NCBI RefSeq assembly: GCF_003946265.1
Contig: NZ_RHNO01000026.1
Coordinates: 1 to 34,230 of the forward strand
Direction: 5' to 3'
From: Levilactobacillus yonginensis
GTDB taxonomy: Bacteria; Bacillota; Bacilli; Lactobacillales; Lactobacillaceae
DNA: 34,230 bases
Below are positions 21,071-29,360 of this stretch, piece after piece. The translations under genes and the position numbers were made by a program. Every line of letters begins with the position of its first letter. The first letter of the stretch is position 1. Below the pieces are notes generated by a model. The model searched no databases and was not told the DNA's origin. It saw only the letters and a list, made by a program, of their open reading frames with translations.

Positions 21071-23380
21071 CTACTTGCTCTTCGGTGCTTCCTGACCAGT
21101 TGGGGCGTTGTTCAACGTCCACTGGAAAGTGCCGTTGTAATTGCCCTGTGCGGCCCCGGCCCCCACGTTTAGTGTTGGCCCAGCAGTGGCACCCCAGGTA
21201 CCGGAGATGTTTGTCTCAACATCATCCCCCGCGGTCATCTTGTGGGCCATAACCACTCTGGCATTTTCATCCAAGACGGTCGGCTGCTCACCCTTTTGGG
21301 CAAACAGAATATTGCCATCCAACGTCTTGCTGAGGTCATCCCCTACGTGAAATGGCTTAAGCAGGGAAACGGTCACTAACCACTGACTATTTTCGTCACG
21401 GTCATCGTACACACCAAGGTTCCAATTGTTCGGTTCCCGGCCAACCACTTGGCTATTCCCGGTCAGCTGCGTTGACGTGAAGGCGGGCTTATCAGGTAAG
21501 GCCGAGAAGTAAACCTTCCCCGGCTCACGCGTAATCACATAGTCCACCGTCTCAGAAGCTGAAGCATCCTGCCCACCGGCAGCCTTCAAGGACAAATGAT
21601 TCTCACTCTGGGTCAGCAGTTCTGCCGGAATCGTCCACTGGTAGTGGCCGGGGGTTGAATCGCCGGCAATCGCGTCCTGGGTAACGTCCTTGGTAACGTC
21701 TTTTCCGTTCAACGTGGCCGTAATTAGATACTTAGCGGCCTCAGTCGTAGTGGCAAACACCTTACCGTCATTGGTCAAACTGGCTTGCACTGTGGCATCA
21801 TCCCGATGCTTCACAGTCTGGTTCGTCTCACCCAGCGCAGCCAGTCTCAACTTCACAGCATCTTGCACCTTGAAGCTAGGCTGCTTCAAGGTCGTCTGAT
21901 AGTTGGTCCCATAGAACCGACTCGTGGTACCTGGCACCACTGGATCAGCGTTATGGTCTTTGACCGTTCCCGTGATCGAGACAGTCGCCGTCTTGTGGTC
22001 CTTGCTTAGCGTTTGCGTCCACGCCTTGTTGAGCGTGGCTTGACCGTTCAAGTCGCTATCACTAAACGGATCACTCTGAGCACCCCAGTCATAGCTGACG
22101 TCACTGCCACTCGCTGACCACTGAATTTGTGAAGGTAGTGGGACATTCATGGTTAGTGGTTGAATTTCCTGTTCCCGTTCATTTTTATTTGCCGGTTGCT
22201 TGTAGGTAAACTTGTACTGGTACTTGACCTTGTGACCACTAATCACGGTCTCGCCTTCAGCAATCGGTTTGCCAGTGGTCTCATCAGTTAAGCTAACTTC
22301 CGGAACTACCCGGTCCAAAGTATCTGGATCTTCAATGACGACAAATCCGTTTTCACTTCTATCTGGATCTGGGTTTGTTGCAGTTTGATTACCCGTTCTG
22401 CCGTAGTTAGATCCCGTCATCCCCCAAAAGACATCTCCGTTACTTGCTGGTGCAATCAGCTTCGACGTATCAATCTTAACCTGATCATGGATGATTTTGC
22501 TTTCATCTTGTTCCTTACCAGTCTGGGCATCCACATCGTCATATTTGTATGTCATCATTTTTTTCTGAGCGTCCCACTCTAAACTGACGTGATGCCACTG
22601 CCCATCATTAAAACCTTCGAAAGGCTTGGGTTGCAGATGTTTCATTGAATAGTAATGACGACTATATTGATCGTAGTGCGTAGTATAGGTACCATCATCC
22701 CCCGGATAACCACTAGCAATATGTGGACCAGACAATTCTGGAACTTTATCTCCATCAAGATCAAATCCTTGAAGCGCATTATACTTTGAAGATCGGTTTG
22801 AATGGGTATCAAACTCCAATGCCCAGCTATTTGAAATCGCTGAGCTAACAATTGAATCGCCTTCAATTCCCCAGACCCCTAACGACTCACCACTTCCGGA
22901 AAGCTGTTCATCCTTATGGACCCCGCCTCCTGTACCATTTTGCAAGACAAAGGCCATACCTTCTCCAATTTTATCAATTGGCTTATCACCAAAATGTAGC
23001 CACATTGAAAAATGGGCATTCTTGTAAAGATTGAGCCGATTGGTTGAATCTAATTTAGACCAGATTGCGGCTTCTTGTTCCTGATTGCCGTTTTCTGTAA
23101 ACATCATAATGGATTTAGGAACCCACTTTGAAGCACTAAATACATTAGGATCATTATCAACTTTGCGAACATTATTTTTATTTAGAAACTGTTTAACTTT
23201 CCGCGTATTAAAAACATTATGACCTGAATTTTTATCCCCATCAAACAGCATCACACCCTGTGGTGCCGTCTTCAACGCATTATCTAAATCTGCATCCGCA
23301 TGACCCAGAATCGTCTGGGTACTTGTCAACGTCATGCCGGTTACACCCGCAACCGCCAGTCCAATTAACCACCTTTTCAC
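21071..23380 (-). CDS. WxL-domain surface protein with L-type lectin domain (1)
   Basis: A 769-residue secreted protein. Signal peptide about 1-28. An L-type lectin-like domain follows (about 85-345), with GMAFVLQN, SLGVWG and NSWALEFDTH (184-193), the last including the conserved EFDTH-x-N metal-site region. Then come two or three beta-rich Ig-like modules and a C-terminal WxL domain: first motif WNL at 653 and second YNGTFQWTLNNAP (Trp at 754). WxL domains attach non-covalently to peptidoglycan. The start is GTG 23380 after GGGAGGAG. The lectin part (about 22330-23270) is clearly more AT-rich than the rest. It is a paralogue of the next upstream gene. The ligand is probably a glycan; identity unknown. 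Confidence 0.87.
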   Translation of the reverse strand: MKRWLIGLAVAGVTGMTLTSTQTILGHADADLDNALKTAPQGVMLFDGDKNSGHNVFNTRKVKQFLNKNNVRKVDNDPNVFSASKWVPKSIMMFTENGNQEQEAAIWSKLDSTNRLNLYKNAHFSMWLHFGDKPIDKIGEGMAFVLQNGTGGGVHKDEQLSGSGESLGVWGIEGDSIVSSAISNSWALEFDTHSNRSSKYNALQGFDLDGDKVPELSGPHIASGYPGDDGTYTTHYDQYSRHYYSMKHLQPKPFEGFNDGQWHHVSLEWDAQKKMMTYKYDDVDAQTGKEQDESKIIHDQVKIDTSKLIAPASNGDVFWGMTGSNYGRTGNQTATNPDPDRSENGFVVIEDPDTLDRVVPEVSLTDETTGKPIAEGETVISGHKVKYQYKFTYKQPANKNEREQEIQPLTMNVPLPSQIQWSASGSDVSYDWGAQSDPFSDSDLNGQATLNKAWTQTLSKDHKTATVSITGTVKDHNADPVVPGTTSRFYGTNYQTTLKQPSFKVQDAVKLRLAALGETNQTVKHRDDATVQASLTNDGKVFATTTEAAKYLITATLNGKDVTKDVTQDAIAGDSTPGHYQWTIPAELLTQSENHLSLKAAGGQDASASETVDYVITREPGKVYFSALPDKPAFTSTQLTGNSQVVGREPNNWNLGVYDDRDENSQWLVTVSLLKPFHVGDDLSKTLDGNILFAQKGEQPTVLDENARVVMAHKMTAGDDVETNISGTWGATAGPTLNVGAGAAQGNYNGTFQWTLNNAPTGQEAPKSK

Positions 23381-23422
23381 AATAATCTCCTCCCATTTAT
23401 CATCTAAAGTGAATTATACAGG

Positions 23423-23462
23423 TGTCAATGGACAATGGGGTACAATATGTGTCATTATGACA
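23423..23462. promoter_or_regulatory. Paired TGTC...GACA palindromes upstream of WxL gene 1
   Basis: TGTC-AATG-GACA (23423-23434) and TGTCAT-T-ATGACA (23450-23462) are separated by about 27 bp, centre to centre. A minus-strand TATAAT lies just downstream of them (about 23414-23419). They could be operators of an unknown regulator. Confidence 0.45.
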
Positions 23463-23520
23463 ATTTAAATAGTTTATTTATTATGAAAGCGTCTACGAAT
23501 ACCGTTAAAACAGCATCCCT

Positions 23521-25692
23521 TTATGGCGCGTCATAAAGTTCCCATGTCAGTTGGCCTGCGTACTCACCCGCAACAGCATCACTATTAACGTTCAACATCA
23601 ATCCCTCGTCCGCACCCCACGACCGCGTGACGTCAAGTTCTTCCTGGCCCTTTGGTGAAGCTGGGATGGGAAAAGCCTCGCCCGCCTTAATATGGGTCGT
23701 CTGCTTCTTCTGTACCCAGGCCAAGTTTCCAGACAATTGACGCTGATCCGTCGTCGCAAACGGCTCGGATACCCGGACCGCCAGTTTCCAACTCCGACCA
23801 GCATCACGCGTATCCCGGACCTTCAGTCCCCAGTTCAGGTGGCGTCGAATCAGTTGGCGTTCGCCCGTCAACTGCGTGGCTTTAAACGTACTGTCCTTAG
23901 GCAATTGGGTGAATTGTAACTGCCCCGCCTGCTTGATCACATGCACGCTAAACGGCCGTCTGGTCACGTTGCCGTACCCATCGTCCGCCGAAATGGTCAC
24001 AACATTTCGCCCCATTTTAAGACTGTCATGGGGAATCGTCACGTGGAAATCCCCCGGTTGACTGCCCGGTTGCCGGGCCTGCGTGACCTGAGGCTGCGTC
24101 ACGACCCGATTGTTTAACGTCACCTTTACGTGACTGTCCTCCCATTCCTCATGAGTCAACGGGTCACCACCATTGGTCAACCGACCAGCAATTAAAGCAT
24201 GTTTGTCAGCCACAGCGTGCATCTCACTTTTACCAAGATTAGCTACCTGTAAGTCAGACTGCCCATTGATTAGGTATGGGATCGTCGCTGAGGGAATCCG
24301 ATAGTCTGGTCCATAAAAATTCCCGATCACTGAAGGCATCCGCACCATCCGACTAGTCGGCCGAACGGTGCCCTCGATGCTCACCAGAATGGTATTTCTG
24401 GCATGTTGCACGTTAGCTGTCATTGACTGCTTCAACTGATACTGAAAGCGGTCGCCCTGTAAGGTCGGCTCCTCAAAAAAGAGATCATCTGACATCTGTA
24501 AGGCCACCTTCGCCCGCCGCCACTTGATTTCCTTAGGCAATGGGACATCGATTTTCACCCCAGCTAGCTCAGTCTTGCCAGTATACCGGGCCCGAAATGT
24601 GTAGCGCACCCGATGGCCCGGGTCAATCTTGTCGCCAGCCCGCAACAACCGGCCGCCCTCTTCCATAGAGTGTAACCCGGTCACGTCCCGCACGACAGCG
24701 GTTAATTTATCAAATTTCGGCGTGTCACTCAACTGGTCCACGACGACCAACCCGTTCTCACTCCCAGCCGCACTCGTTGCCCCGGTCACGCCCCAGAATA
24801 CGCTGTTCGGCACGCTTCCGTTCACTGCGAACTGTTGCTGGTCAACTCGGACTTGCCCGGCTAGATAATCATCCTTACTCTGAAAATTTCCCGCCGCATC
24901 CTTGTCATTCAACTGATAGACCAGCACGCTCTCCTTAGCCTGCCACTTCACGGTCAAGTGGTGCCAACGACCATCCGCCAGATTACTGACCGGTCGTGGT
25001 TGCGTCGGTTTTAGACCGTAATAGTGTTGCTGAGCGGCTCCTAACCGGACGTAACTGCCGGCGGTTCCCGGATACCCGTGGTCCACGTGCATCCCGTTGG
25101 GCACCGTCGGATCGCCGTCAAAAAAGCCGTGCATCCCCGGCAACGGCGTCCGGTTCACGTGCGTATCAAACTCCAACGCCCAGCTATTCTGAATGGCCGA
25201 CTGGGCCACTGCGAGCGGTTCGGTCACTAGCGGTGTCTTATCCGTTCCCCACACCCCCAGGGACTGCCCTGCGTGTGACTGCGCTCCCGCCTGTTGCGGT
25301 GCGTTATGCAGAACGAAGGCCAACCCATCGGCCGCCGCCTGTCCCTTGTCACCAAAGTACAACCAGAGGCCAATCTTCTTGTCCTGCTTCAAATTCAATT
25401 TAGCCTGAACCGAGTCCTGACTGCCGTCCTGAGACCAAACGGACCCCGCCTGACCAGTCGCCGTAGCCGGCTGATCACGCGTAATCAAAGCAATTGACTT
25501 CGCCATGCTCGGTGAATCCAACAGCTCTGCCGAATTCTGTGGCGCCTGGGTCGTTAACAGCTTATCCAGTGGCAAGCCCACCGGGGCGGTCCGCACGGCA
25601 TGGGCCAGATCCGGATTATCAGCCGCCTGTGCCGTGACCCACTGGCTCCCCAAGCCACAGGCCACCGCTAGGACTATCAAAAGTGTTTTCAT
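23521..25692 (-). CDS. WxL-domain surface protein with L-type lectin domain (2)
   Basis: A 723-residue paralogue of the protein at 21071-23380. Signal peptide of about 24 residues ends AQA. The lectin domain contains GLAFVLHN, SLGVWG and NSWALEFDTHVNR. The middle is beta-rich, and the WxL domain has WGL at 621 and YAGQLTWELYDAP at the very C-terminus (Trp at 717). The start chosen is ATG 25692, eight bases after GGGGGAG; a longer in-frame reading lacks a ribosome binding site and breaks the signal peptide. Base composition is uniformly GC-rich, unlike its paralogue. Both genes have a minus-strand TATAAT preceded by CTG and a nearby TTGAC, suggesting similar promoters. Confidence 0.87.
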   Translation of the reverse strand: MKTLLIVLAVACGLGSQWVTAQAADNPDLAHAVRTAPVGLPLDKLLTTQAPQNSAELLDSPSMAKSIALITRDQPATATGQAGSVWSQDGSQDSVQAKLNLKQDKKIGLWLYFGDKGQAAADGLAFVLHNAPQQAGAQSHAGQSLGVWGTDKTPLVTEPLAVAQSAIQNSWALEFDTHVNRTPLPGMHGFFDGDPTVPNGMHVDHGYPGTAGSYVRLGAAQQHYYGLKPTQPRPVSNLADGRWHHLTVKWQAKESVLVYQLNDKDAAGNFQSKDDYLAGQVRVDQQQFAVNGSVPNSVFWGVTGATSAAGSENGLVVVDQLSDTPKFDKLTAVVRDVTGLHSMEEGGRLLRAGDKIDPGHRVRYTFRARYTGKTELAGVKIDVPLPKEIKWRRAKVALQMSDDLFFEEPTLQGDRFQYQLKQSMTANVQHARNTILVSIEGTVRPTSRMVRMPSVIGNFYGPDYRIPSATIPYLINGQSDLQVANLGKSEMHAVADKHALIAGRLTNGGDPLTHEEWEDSHVKVTLNNRVVTQPQVTQARQPGSQPGDFHVTIPHDSLKMGRNVVTISADDGYGNVTRRPFSVHVIKQAGQLQFTQLPKDSTFKATQLTGERQLIRRHLNWGLKVRDTRDAGRSWKLAVRVSEPFATTDQRQLSGNLAWVQKKQTTHIKAGEAFPIPASPKGQEELDVTRSWGADEGLMLNVNSDAVAGEYAGQLTWELYDAP

Positions 25693-25822
25693 GTGTGTTG
25701 CTCCCCCTGCTTTTACATTCGGACACAGATTATACAGAGGTCGGTCAAGCCACACACCTTAAATGCTTAAATATAATTATTTAAATATGTAATTAATTGT
25801 GATAACGCTTACATTAGCTATC

Positions 25823-25862
25823 TAAAAGTAGGCAACCCAGGCCGTAATCCCAGGCTACCTAC
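25823..25862 (-). terminator. Terminator of the MFS gene
   Basis: On the minus strand GTAGGTAGCC pairs with GGTTGCCTAC allowing G-U, followed by TTTT. A second hairpin (GGTCACG/CGTGACC, 25865-25885) lies between it and the gene. Confidence 0.55.
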
Positions 25863-25901
25863 CGGGTCACGCGTGTTCCGTGACCTCATTCTACATAATG
25901 T

Positions 25902-27107
25902 CTAAATCCGATTGAATTTCTTCACTAAACGCTTCGCTGGCCGCGACAGCTTGATCAATCCCAGGGTCAAGCCGATGCTGATGGCCACCATCCCTGCACC
26001 GAAGACGGGCGTCCAGCTCAAGCCAAACTGGCTAGTCACTTGACCACCAATCCCTGAGCCCAGCGCGATACCCACGTTGAACGCCGCAATATTCAGAGCA
26101 GACGCCATGGTAATGTCGTTGGGTGTGTTCTTTTCAGCCAACTGAACAATGTACAGCTGTAAACCTGGGACGTTCATGAAGGCAAAGAACCCCATGAATA
26201 ACACCGTCAGGAGACCCAGCCAGTGACTGCCAGACGTAAACGTCAGAACTAACAACGTCACAAACAAACCGGTAAACATCTTCAAGAGTGCGGCCAACGG
26301 TTTGGCATTTGCCCAACGACCGCCCAGTGTATTGCCAATCGCGACCATCAATCCGTAAACGACCAGGATGATGACAACGGCGCCAGCCGACCACCCCATC
26401 TTCTGTTCCAACAAAGGTGACAGGTAGGTGTACGCCACGAAAGTTCCCCCGTAGCCCAACGCCGTAACCAATAAAGCCAAGAGCAATTGTGGATTGCCCA
26501 ATACCCGCAGGATGCCTTTGGCAGTGGCCTTGCTTGGCAATGGCAGGTTCCGGGGCACTAAAATGTAATCCGCAATCAACCCGATCACACCAATCACACT
26601 AATGAAGATAAAGGACCAGCGCCAGCCACCAAGCTGACCGATCATGGTGCCCATTGGTACCCCAGTCACCGTGGCGACCGTCAAACCGGTAAACATCACG
26701 GCGATGGCCGAAGCTCGTTTAGAAGGCGCCACCACGTCCGCCGCAATCACGGACGCCACGGTCATGAAAATCCCGTGGGCCAGTGCGGCGATGACCCGGC
26801 CAGCCAACAAGACAATAAAGGCGGGGGCAAAGGCAGCGACTAAATTTCCTAGAATAAACAGTAACATGATGATCACCATCAAGGTGTGCCGGTTGATCTG
26901 CCCGGTCAGTAACGTCATCAGTGGTGCACCGACCATGATACCCAGTGCGTAGACCGACACCGTCATGCCGGCCTGGGCCATGCTGACGTGGAAGCTCTGA
27001 ATCAGTAACGGAATCAGGCCGACGCTGATGAATTCCGTGGAGCCGATGGCAAAGGCACTGACGGCCAGTGCCAGTAATGTAAAGGTTGGTGAAATTTTCT
27101 TAGTCAT
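25902..27107 (-). CDS. MFS transporter, DHA1 family (YdhP/AraJ-like)
   Basis: A 401-residue protein with twelve predicted helices. The N-terminal FAIGSTEFISVGLIPLL motif is typical of AraJ/YdhP-type members of the drug:H+ antiporter-1 family. The motif-A-like loop LTGQINRHTLMV and motif C-like GVPMGTMIG are present. Such proteins export drugs, sugars or nucleosides; the substrate here is unknown. The start at 27107 follows AGGAGGTC. It is divergent from an HxlR-family regulator, which probably represses it through a site inside its promoter. Confidence 0.88.
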   Translation of the reverse strand: MTKKISPTFTLLALAVSAFAIGSTEFISVGLIPLLIQSFHVSMAQAGMTVSVYALGIMVGAPLMTLLTGQINRHTLMVIIMLLFILGNLVAAFAPAFIVLLAGRVIAALAHGIFMTVASVIAADVVAPSKRASAIAVMFTGLTVATVTGVPMGTMIGQLGGWRWSFIFISVIGVIGLIADYILVPRNLPLPSKATAKGILRVLGNPQLLLALLVTALGYGGTFVAYTYLSPLLEQKMGWSAGAVVIILVVYGLMVAIGNTLGGRWANAKPLAALLKMFTGLFVTLLVLTFTSGSHWLGLLTVLFMGFFAFMNVPGLQLYIVQLAEKNTPNDITMASALNIAAFNVGIALGSGIGGQVTSQFGLSWTPVFGAGMVAISIGLTLGLIKLSRPAKRLVKKFNRI

Positions 27108-27149
27108 AATGACCTCCTCGTATTTCGTTTGCTAACGTGATAAGTATTG

Positions 27150-27177
27150 ATTATACTGGTTAGTAACTTACGTACAA
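27150..27177 (-). promoter_or_regulatory. MFS promoter with palindrome in the spacer
   Basis: On the minus strand TTGTAC (27172-27177) and TATAAT (27150-27155) with a 16-bp spacer. The spacer contains the perfect palindrome GTAA-C-TTAC (27163-27171), a natural position for an HxlR-family repressor. Confidence 0.5.
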
Positions 27178-27236
27178 GAACCCACTTTAAAGTGCTATAC
27201 CCACTAAAAGGTAACTATTAGACAGGAGGCCGTTTC

Positions 27237-27599
27237 ATGCCCACAAAAACGTATCACATTGGTGTCGAAGCCACGATGGAAATCATTGGTGGCAAATGGA
27301 AGTCCATTATTCTCTGCCATCTCCGCCACCAAACCATGCGAACCAGCGAATTAGCTCGGGCCATTCCCCAAATCTCGCAGAAGATGTTGACGCAACAATT
27401 GCGTGAACTGGAAGCAGCAAATATTGTGACCCGTCACGTATACAAACAGGTGCCACCCCGGGTCGACTACGCGCTCACCGATTACGGCGAGTCTCTGTCT
27501 GGTATTCTCCATGAACTCTGCGTTTGGGGGGAAGATAATATCGACCGGCGGCAAGCTGAGGGTGAGGAGATCACCCTGTTAAGTCGCGACGATGTCTAA
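27237..27599 (+). CDS. HxlR-family transcriptional regulator
   Basis: A 120-residue winged-helix regulator. The central segment ATMEIIGGKWKSIILCHLRH and QISQKMLTQQLRELE are characteristic of the HxlR/YodB family. A single Cys (in LCHL) lies in the region where HypR- and YodB-type sensors carry their redox cysteine near the N-terminus, and a second Cys is near residue 99. It has AGGAGG before ATG 27237. It is divergent from the MFS exporter gene, so the pair resembles a thiol-stress or quinone-inducible efflux unit; the inducer is inferred, not known. Confidence 0.9.
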   Translation: MPTKTYHIGVEATMEIIGGKWKSIILCHLRHQTMRTSELARAIPQISQKMLTQQLRELEAANIVTRHVYKQVPPRVDYALTDYGESLSGILHELCVWGEDNIDRRQAEGEEITLLSRDDV

Positions 27600-27625
27600 C
27601 GGTTGATGGTTGATGGCTAATGGTC

Positions 27626-27810
27626 GCCTCCGGCTGTCAGGGCGGGTGCTAGCTGTGGGGACCGCCTGCGGCCTGAGAAACGTCCTCCGGCTCGACTGGA
27701 AGCCTTGGTCAAACCACCAAGTCTCCCAGCTCGTCCCGTGTTCTAACCTCGGAAAATTCACCGAGCTAAGAACACCGTCACGGCCAGCACCCGCCCTGAC
27801 AACCTGCGGC
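27626..27810 (-). repeat. Structured repeat, copy F (reverse orientation)
   Basis: A 185-bp family member on the minus strand. Outer arms of 30 bp (27626-27655 and 27781-27810) pair with five non-Watson-Crick positions. P4 has GTGTTCT...AGAACAC with CTCGG/CCGAG at the tip. P3 has CTGGGAG/CTTCCAG outer and CTTGGT/ACCAAG inner pairs. P2 has GCCGGAGG against CCGCAGGC, close to copy B. It begins 27 bp after the stop of the plus-strand HxlR gene. Confidence 0.85.
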
Positions 27811-27902
27811 TACGTTAGCGCATTGACGTTAGACCGGTGTTCAACGTCAAACTAGGCTTGTCACTGATTCCACTTAACTAGATTTCAATCTTATATTTAC
27901 AC

Positions 27903-27953
27903 AAAAATAGCTGATTACTTTGGATGCTGACATCCTTGGCGATCAGCTTTTTT
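27903..27953 (+). terminator. Terminator between repeats F and E
   Basis: AAAAATAGCTGAT pairs with ATCAGCTTTTTT; an inner GGATG/CATCC hairpin forms the loop. The T-run suits both strands. It is the only good terminator after hxlR. Confidence 0.8.
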
Positions 27954-28042
27954 GGTGTTGGCTTACATAGCTAGCATTAAACCATATTGACCACACGTCA
28001 TCCCCAATAAATATCCCATATTCAAATCCAACGAGTTCGGTA

Positions 28043-28235
28043 GCCGACGGGTGGCAGGGGTGGTGCTGGCTGTGTCGATGGTGTTAGGCTGGGCGATTGT
28101 TTTTTCCCGGCCTTACAGCATGGGACGGGTTGGGAGACTTGGTGGGATTAACCAAGGCTTCCAACCGAGGGCCAAGACCGCTCCGCAGGCTTGGTCCGGT
28201 CCCCACAGCCAGCGCCGCCCCTGACGCCCGTCGGC
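28043..28235 (+). repeat. Structured repeat, copy E
   Basis: A 193-bp member almost the same as copy C. Arms of 28 bp (28043-28070 and 28208-28235) pair with four non-Watson-Crick positions, three of them G-T. P4 is AGGCTGGG/CCCGGCCT, P3 is TTGGGAG/CTTCCAA with inner CTTGGT/ACCAAG, and P2 is GGGCCAAG/CTTGGTCC. It is the only copy not 3' of a gene; it lies upstream of the gene at 28427. Confidence 0.85.
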
Positions 28236-28361
28236 GGCAATCCCTTCACACACCTCAGATTCCAACGATTTTTAAACCATAGATGAACTTTATTACCCGA
28301 TTAAACGGTTGGCGCGTTAAATTAACACAGAAACTTGCTGAACTTCCCCCCTGAAAGGTCT

Positions 28362-28416
28362 ATAATTATTTTTATTGCTATTTAAGATTGTTAATTTAAT
28401 TAACGGATCTGGGGAG
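28362..28416 (+). promoter_or_regulatory. -10 box and leader of the teichoic acid-type operon
   Basis: TATAAT at about 28362 with a poor -35 region, followed by an AT-rich leader to the GGGGAG ribosome binding site at 28411-28416. The stretch 28236-28361 shows nothing else. Confidence 0.4.
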
Positions 28417-28426
28417 AGAAATCACT

Positions 28427-29350
28427 ATGCACTTATTCATCAACATTGTGCCGCAAACCCAGTTGGATTGGCCGTGTTTAACAACGCTCATCGGGGAAAT
28501 CACCGACCAACACTTTGCGGACATCACTTTAAACTTACAATTACCCACAGACCAGCAGCTAACTGCCGAACAAGCTCGGCAGGCGGACGCCTGGTCCCTG
28601 ACCCAAAATACCCGCCCCCAGCTCAGTGCCACCGACACGACTCTCTTGAACCTACGAGAGACGGATCACCTGTTGCCGGGTGCACTACAGCAGTGGGCGC
28701 AAGTCACGGCCCAACACGCCGGCAGTCTGGTCAGCCTGGCAACGTTTGATAGCGCCGAACCAGTGGCCGCCCAAATTACCAACTACCTGGCCGATTACCA
28801 AGATTCCAGCACGCGGTTAACGCTGCAACAGCTGGCCGGCGACACACCGGTGACCGATACCACCACCCTGTGGGCCCTCCAAAGTTACAGCGTTCAAGAT
28901 AACCTCCAAACGCAGCGCTTGTTGAGCCAACGGCTACGGTTAACTGGACTCTTACTACCTAAGGCCCTCCTACGTACCGACCTGCCACTGGTTTCCCTGG
29001 CTCAAACGCTCACAGTTCTGCAGAACTCGACCGATGTCGTTCGACTCCATGTGCCAACGTTAGCGCGCCAAGCTTGGTCCGCCACCACCCCCCTGGCGTG
29101 GTTGGATCAGCTACAGAGCATCACCGTCAGCGACCTCGACGTCAGTTGGCAACCGGTCTTCACGACCTACGCGCAAAATCAACTCAACACCCTGTTAGAC
29201 GTTGCGGGGCGTCGGGCCCTGTCAGCGTCAGTTCATTTACAACTCTTGCAACGGATCAAGCACCTGACCGTCCAGCCAACCCGCCGGTGGTCTCGTCTCG
29301 GTCTCCTACAGCTCGTGTCGCCTCGCATGGCGCACCGGCTGTTCTATTAG
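28427..29350 (+). CDS. Degenerate glycosyltransferase-like protein
   Basis: A 307-residue protein with no clear motif for a known enzyme. Its order of segments parallels the N-terminal half of the next gene: NLRETDHLLPGALQQW here corresponds to FVDSDDYLLPNALTEM there, LRLTGLLLPKALLRT to LKISGKVISRNLVQQ, and both continue through a similar helical stretch. The DxD metal-binding acids of a GT-A fold are replaced (RETD), so it is probably an inactive or altered paralogue. GGGGAG precedes ATG 28427. It ends 10 bp before the TagF-like gene, indicating co-translation; a role as partner or modulator of that enzyme is an inference. Confidence 0.65.
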   Translation: MHLFINIVPQTQLDWPCLTTLIGEITDQHFADITLNLQLPTDQQLTAEQARQADAWSLTQNTRPQLSATDTTLLNLRETDHLLPGALQQWAQVTAQHAGSLVSLATFDSAEPVAAQITNYLADYQDSSTRLTLQQLAGDTPVTDTTTLWALQSYSVQDNLQTQRLLSQRLRLTGLLLPKALLRTDLPLVSLAQTLTVLQNSTDVVRLHVPTLARQAWSATTPLAWLDQLQSITVSDLDVSWQPVFTTYAQNQLNTLLDVAGRRALSASVHLQLLQRIKHLTVQPTRRWSRLGLLQLVSPRMAHRLFY

Positions 29351-29360
29351 GAGGTACCTC

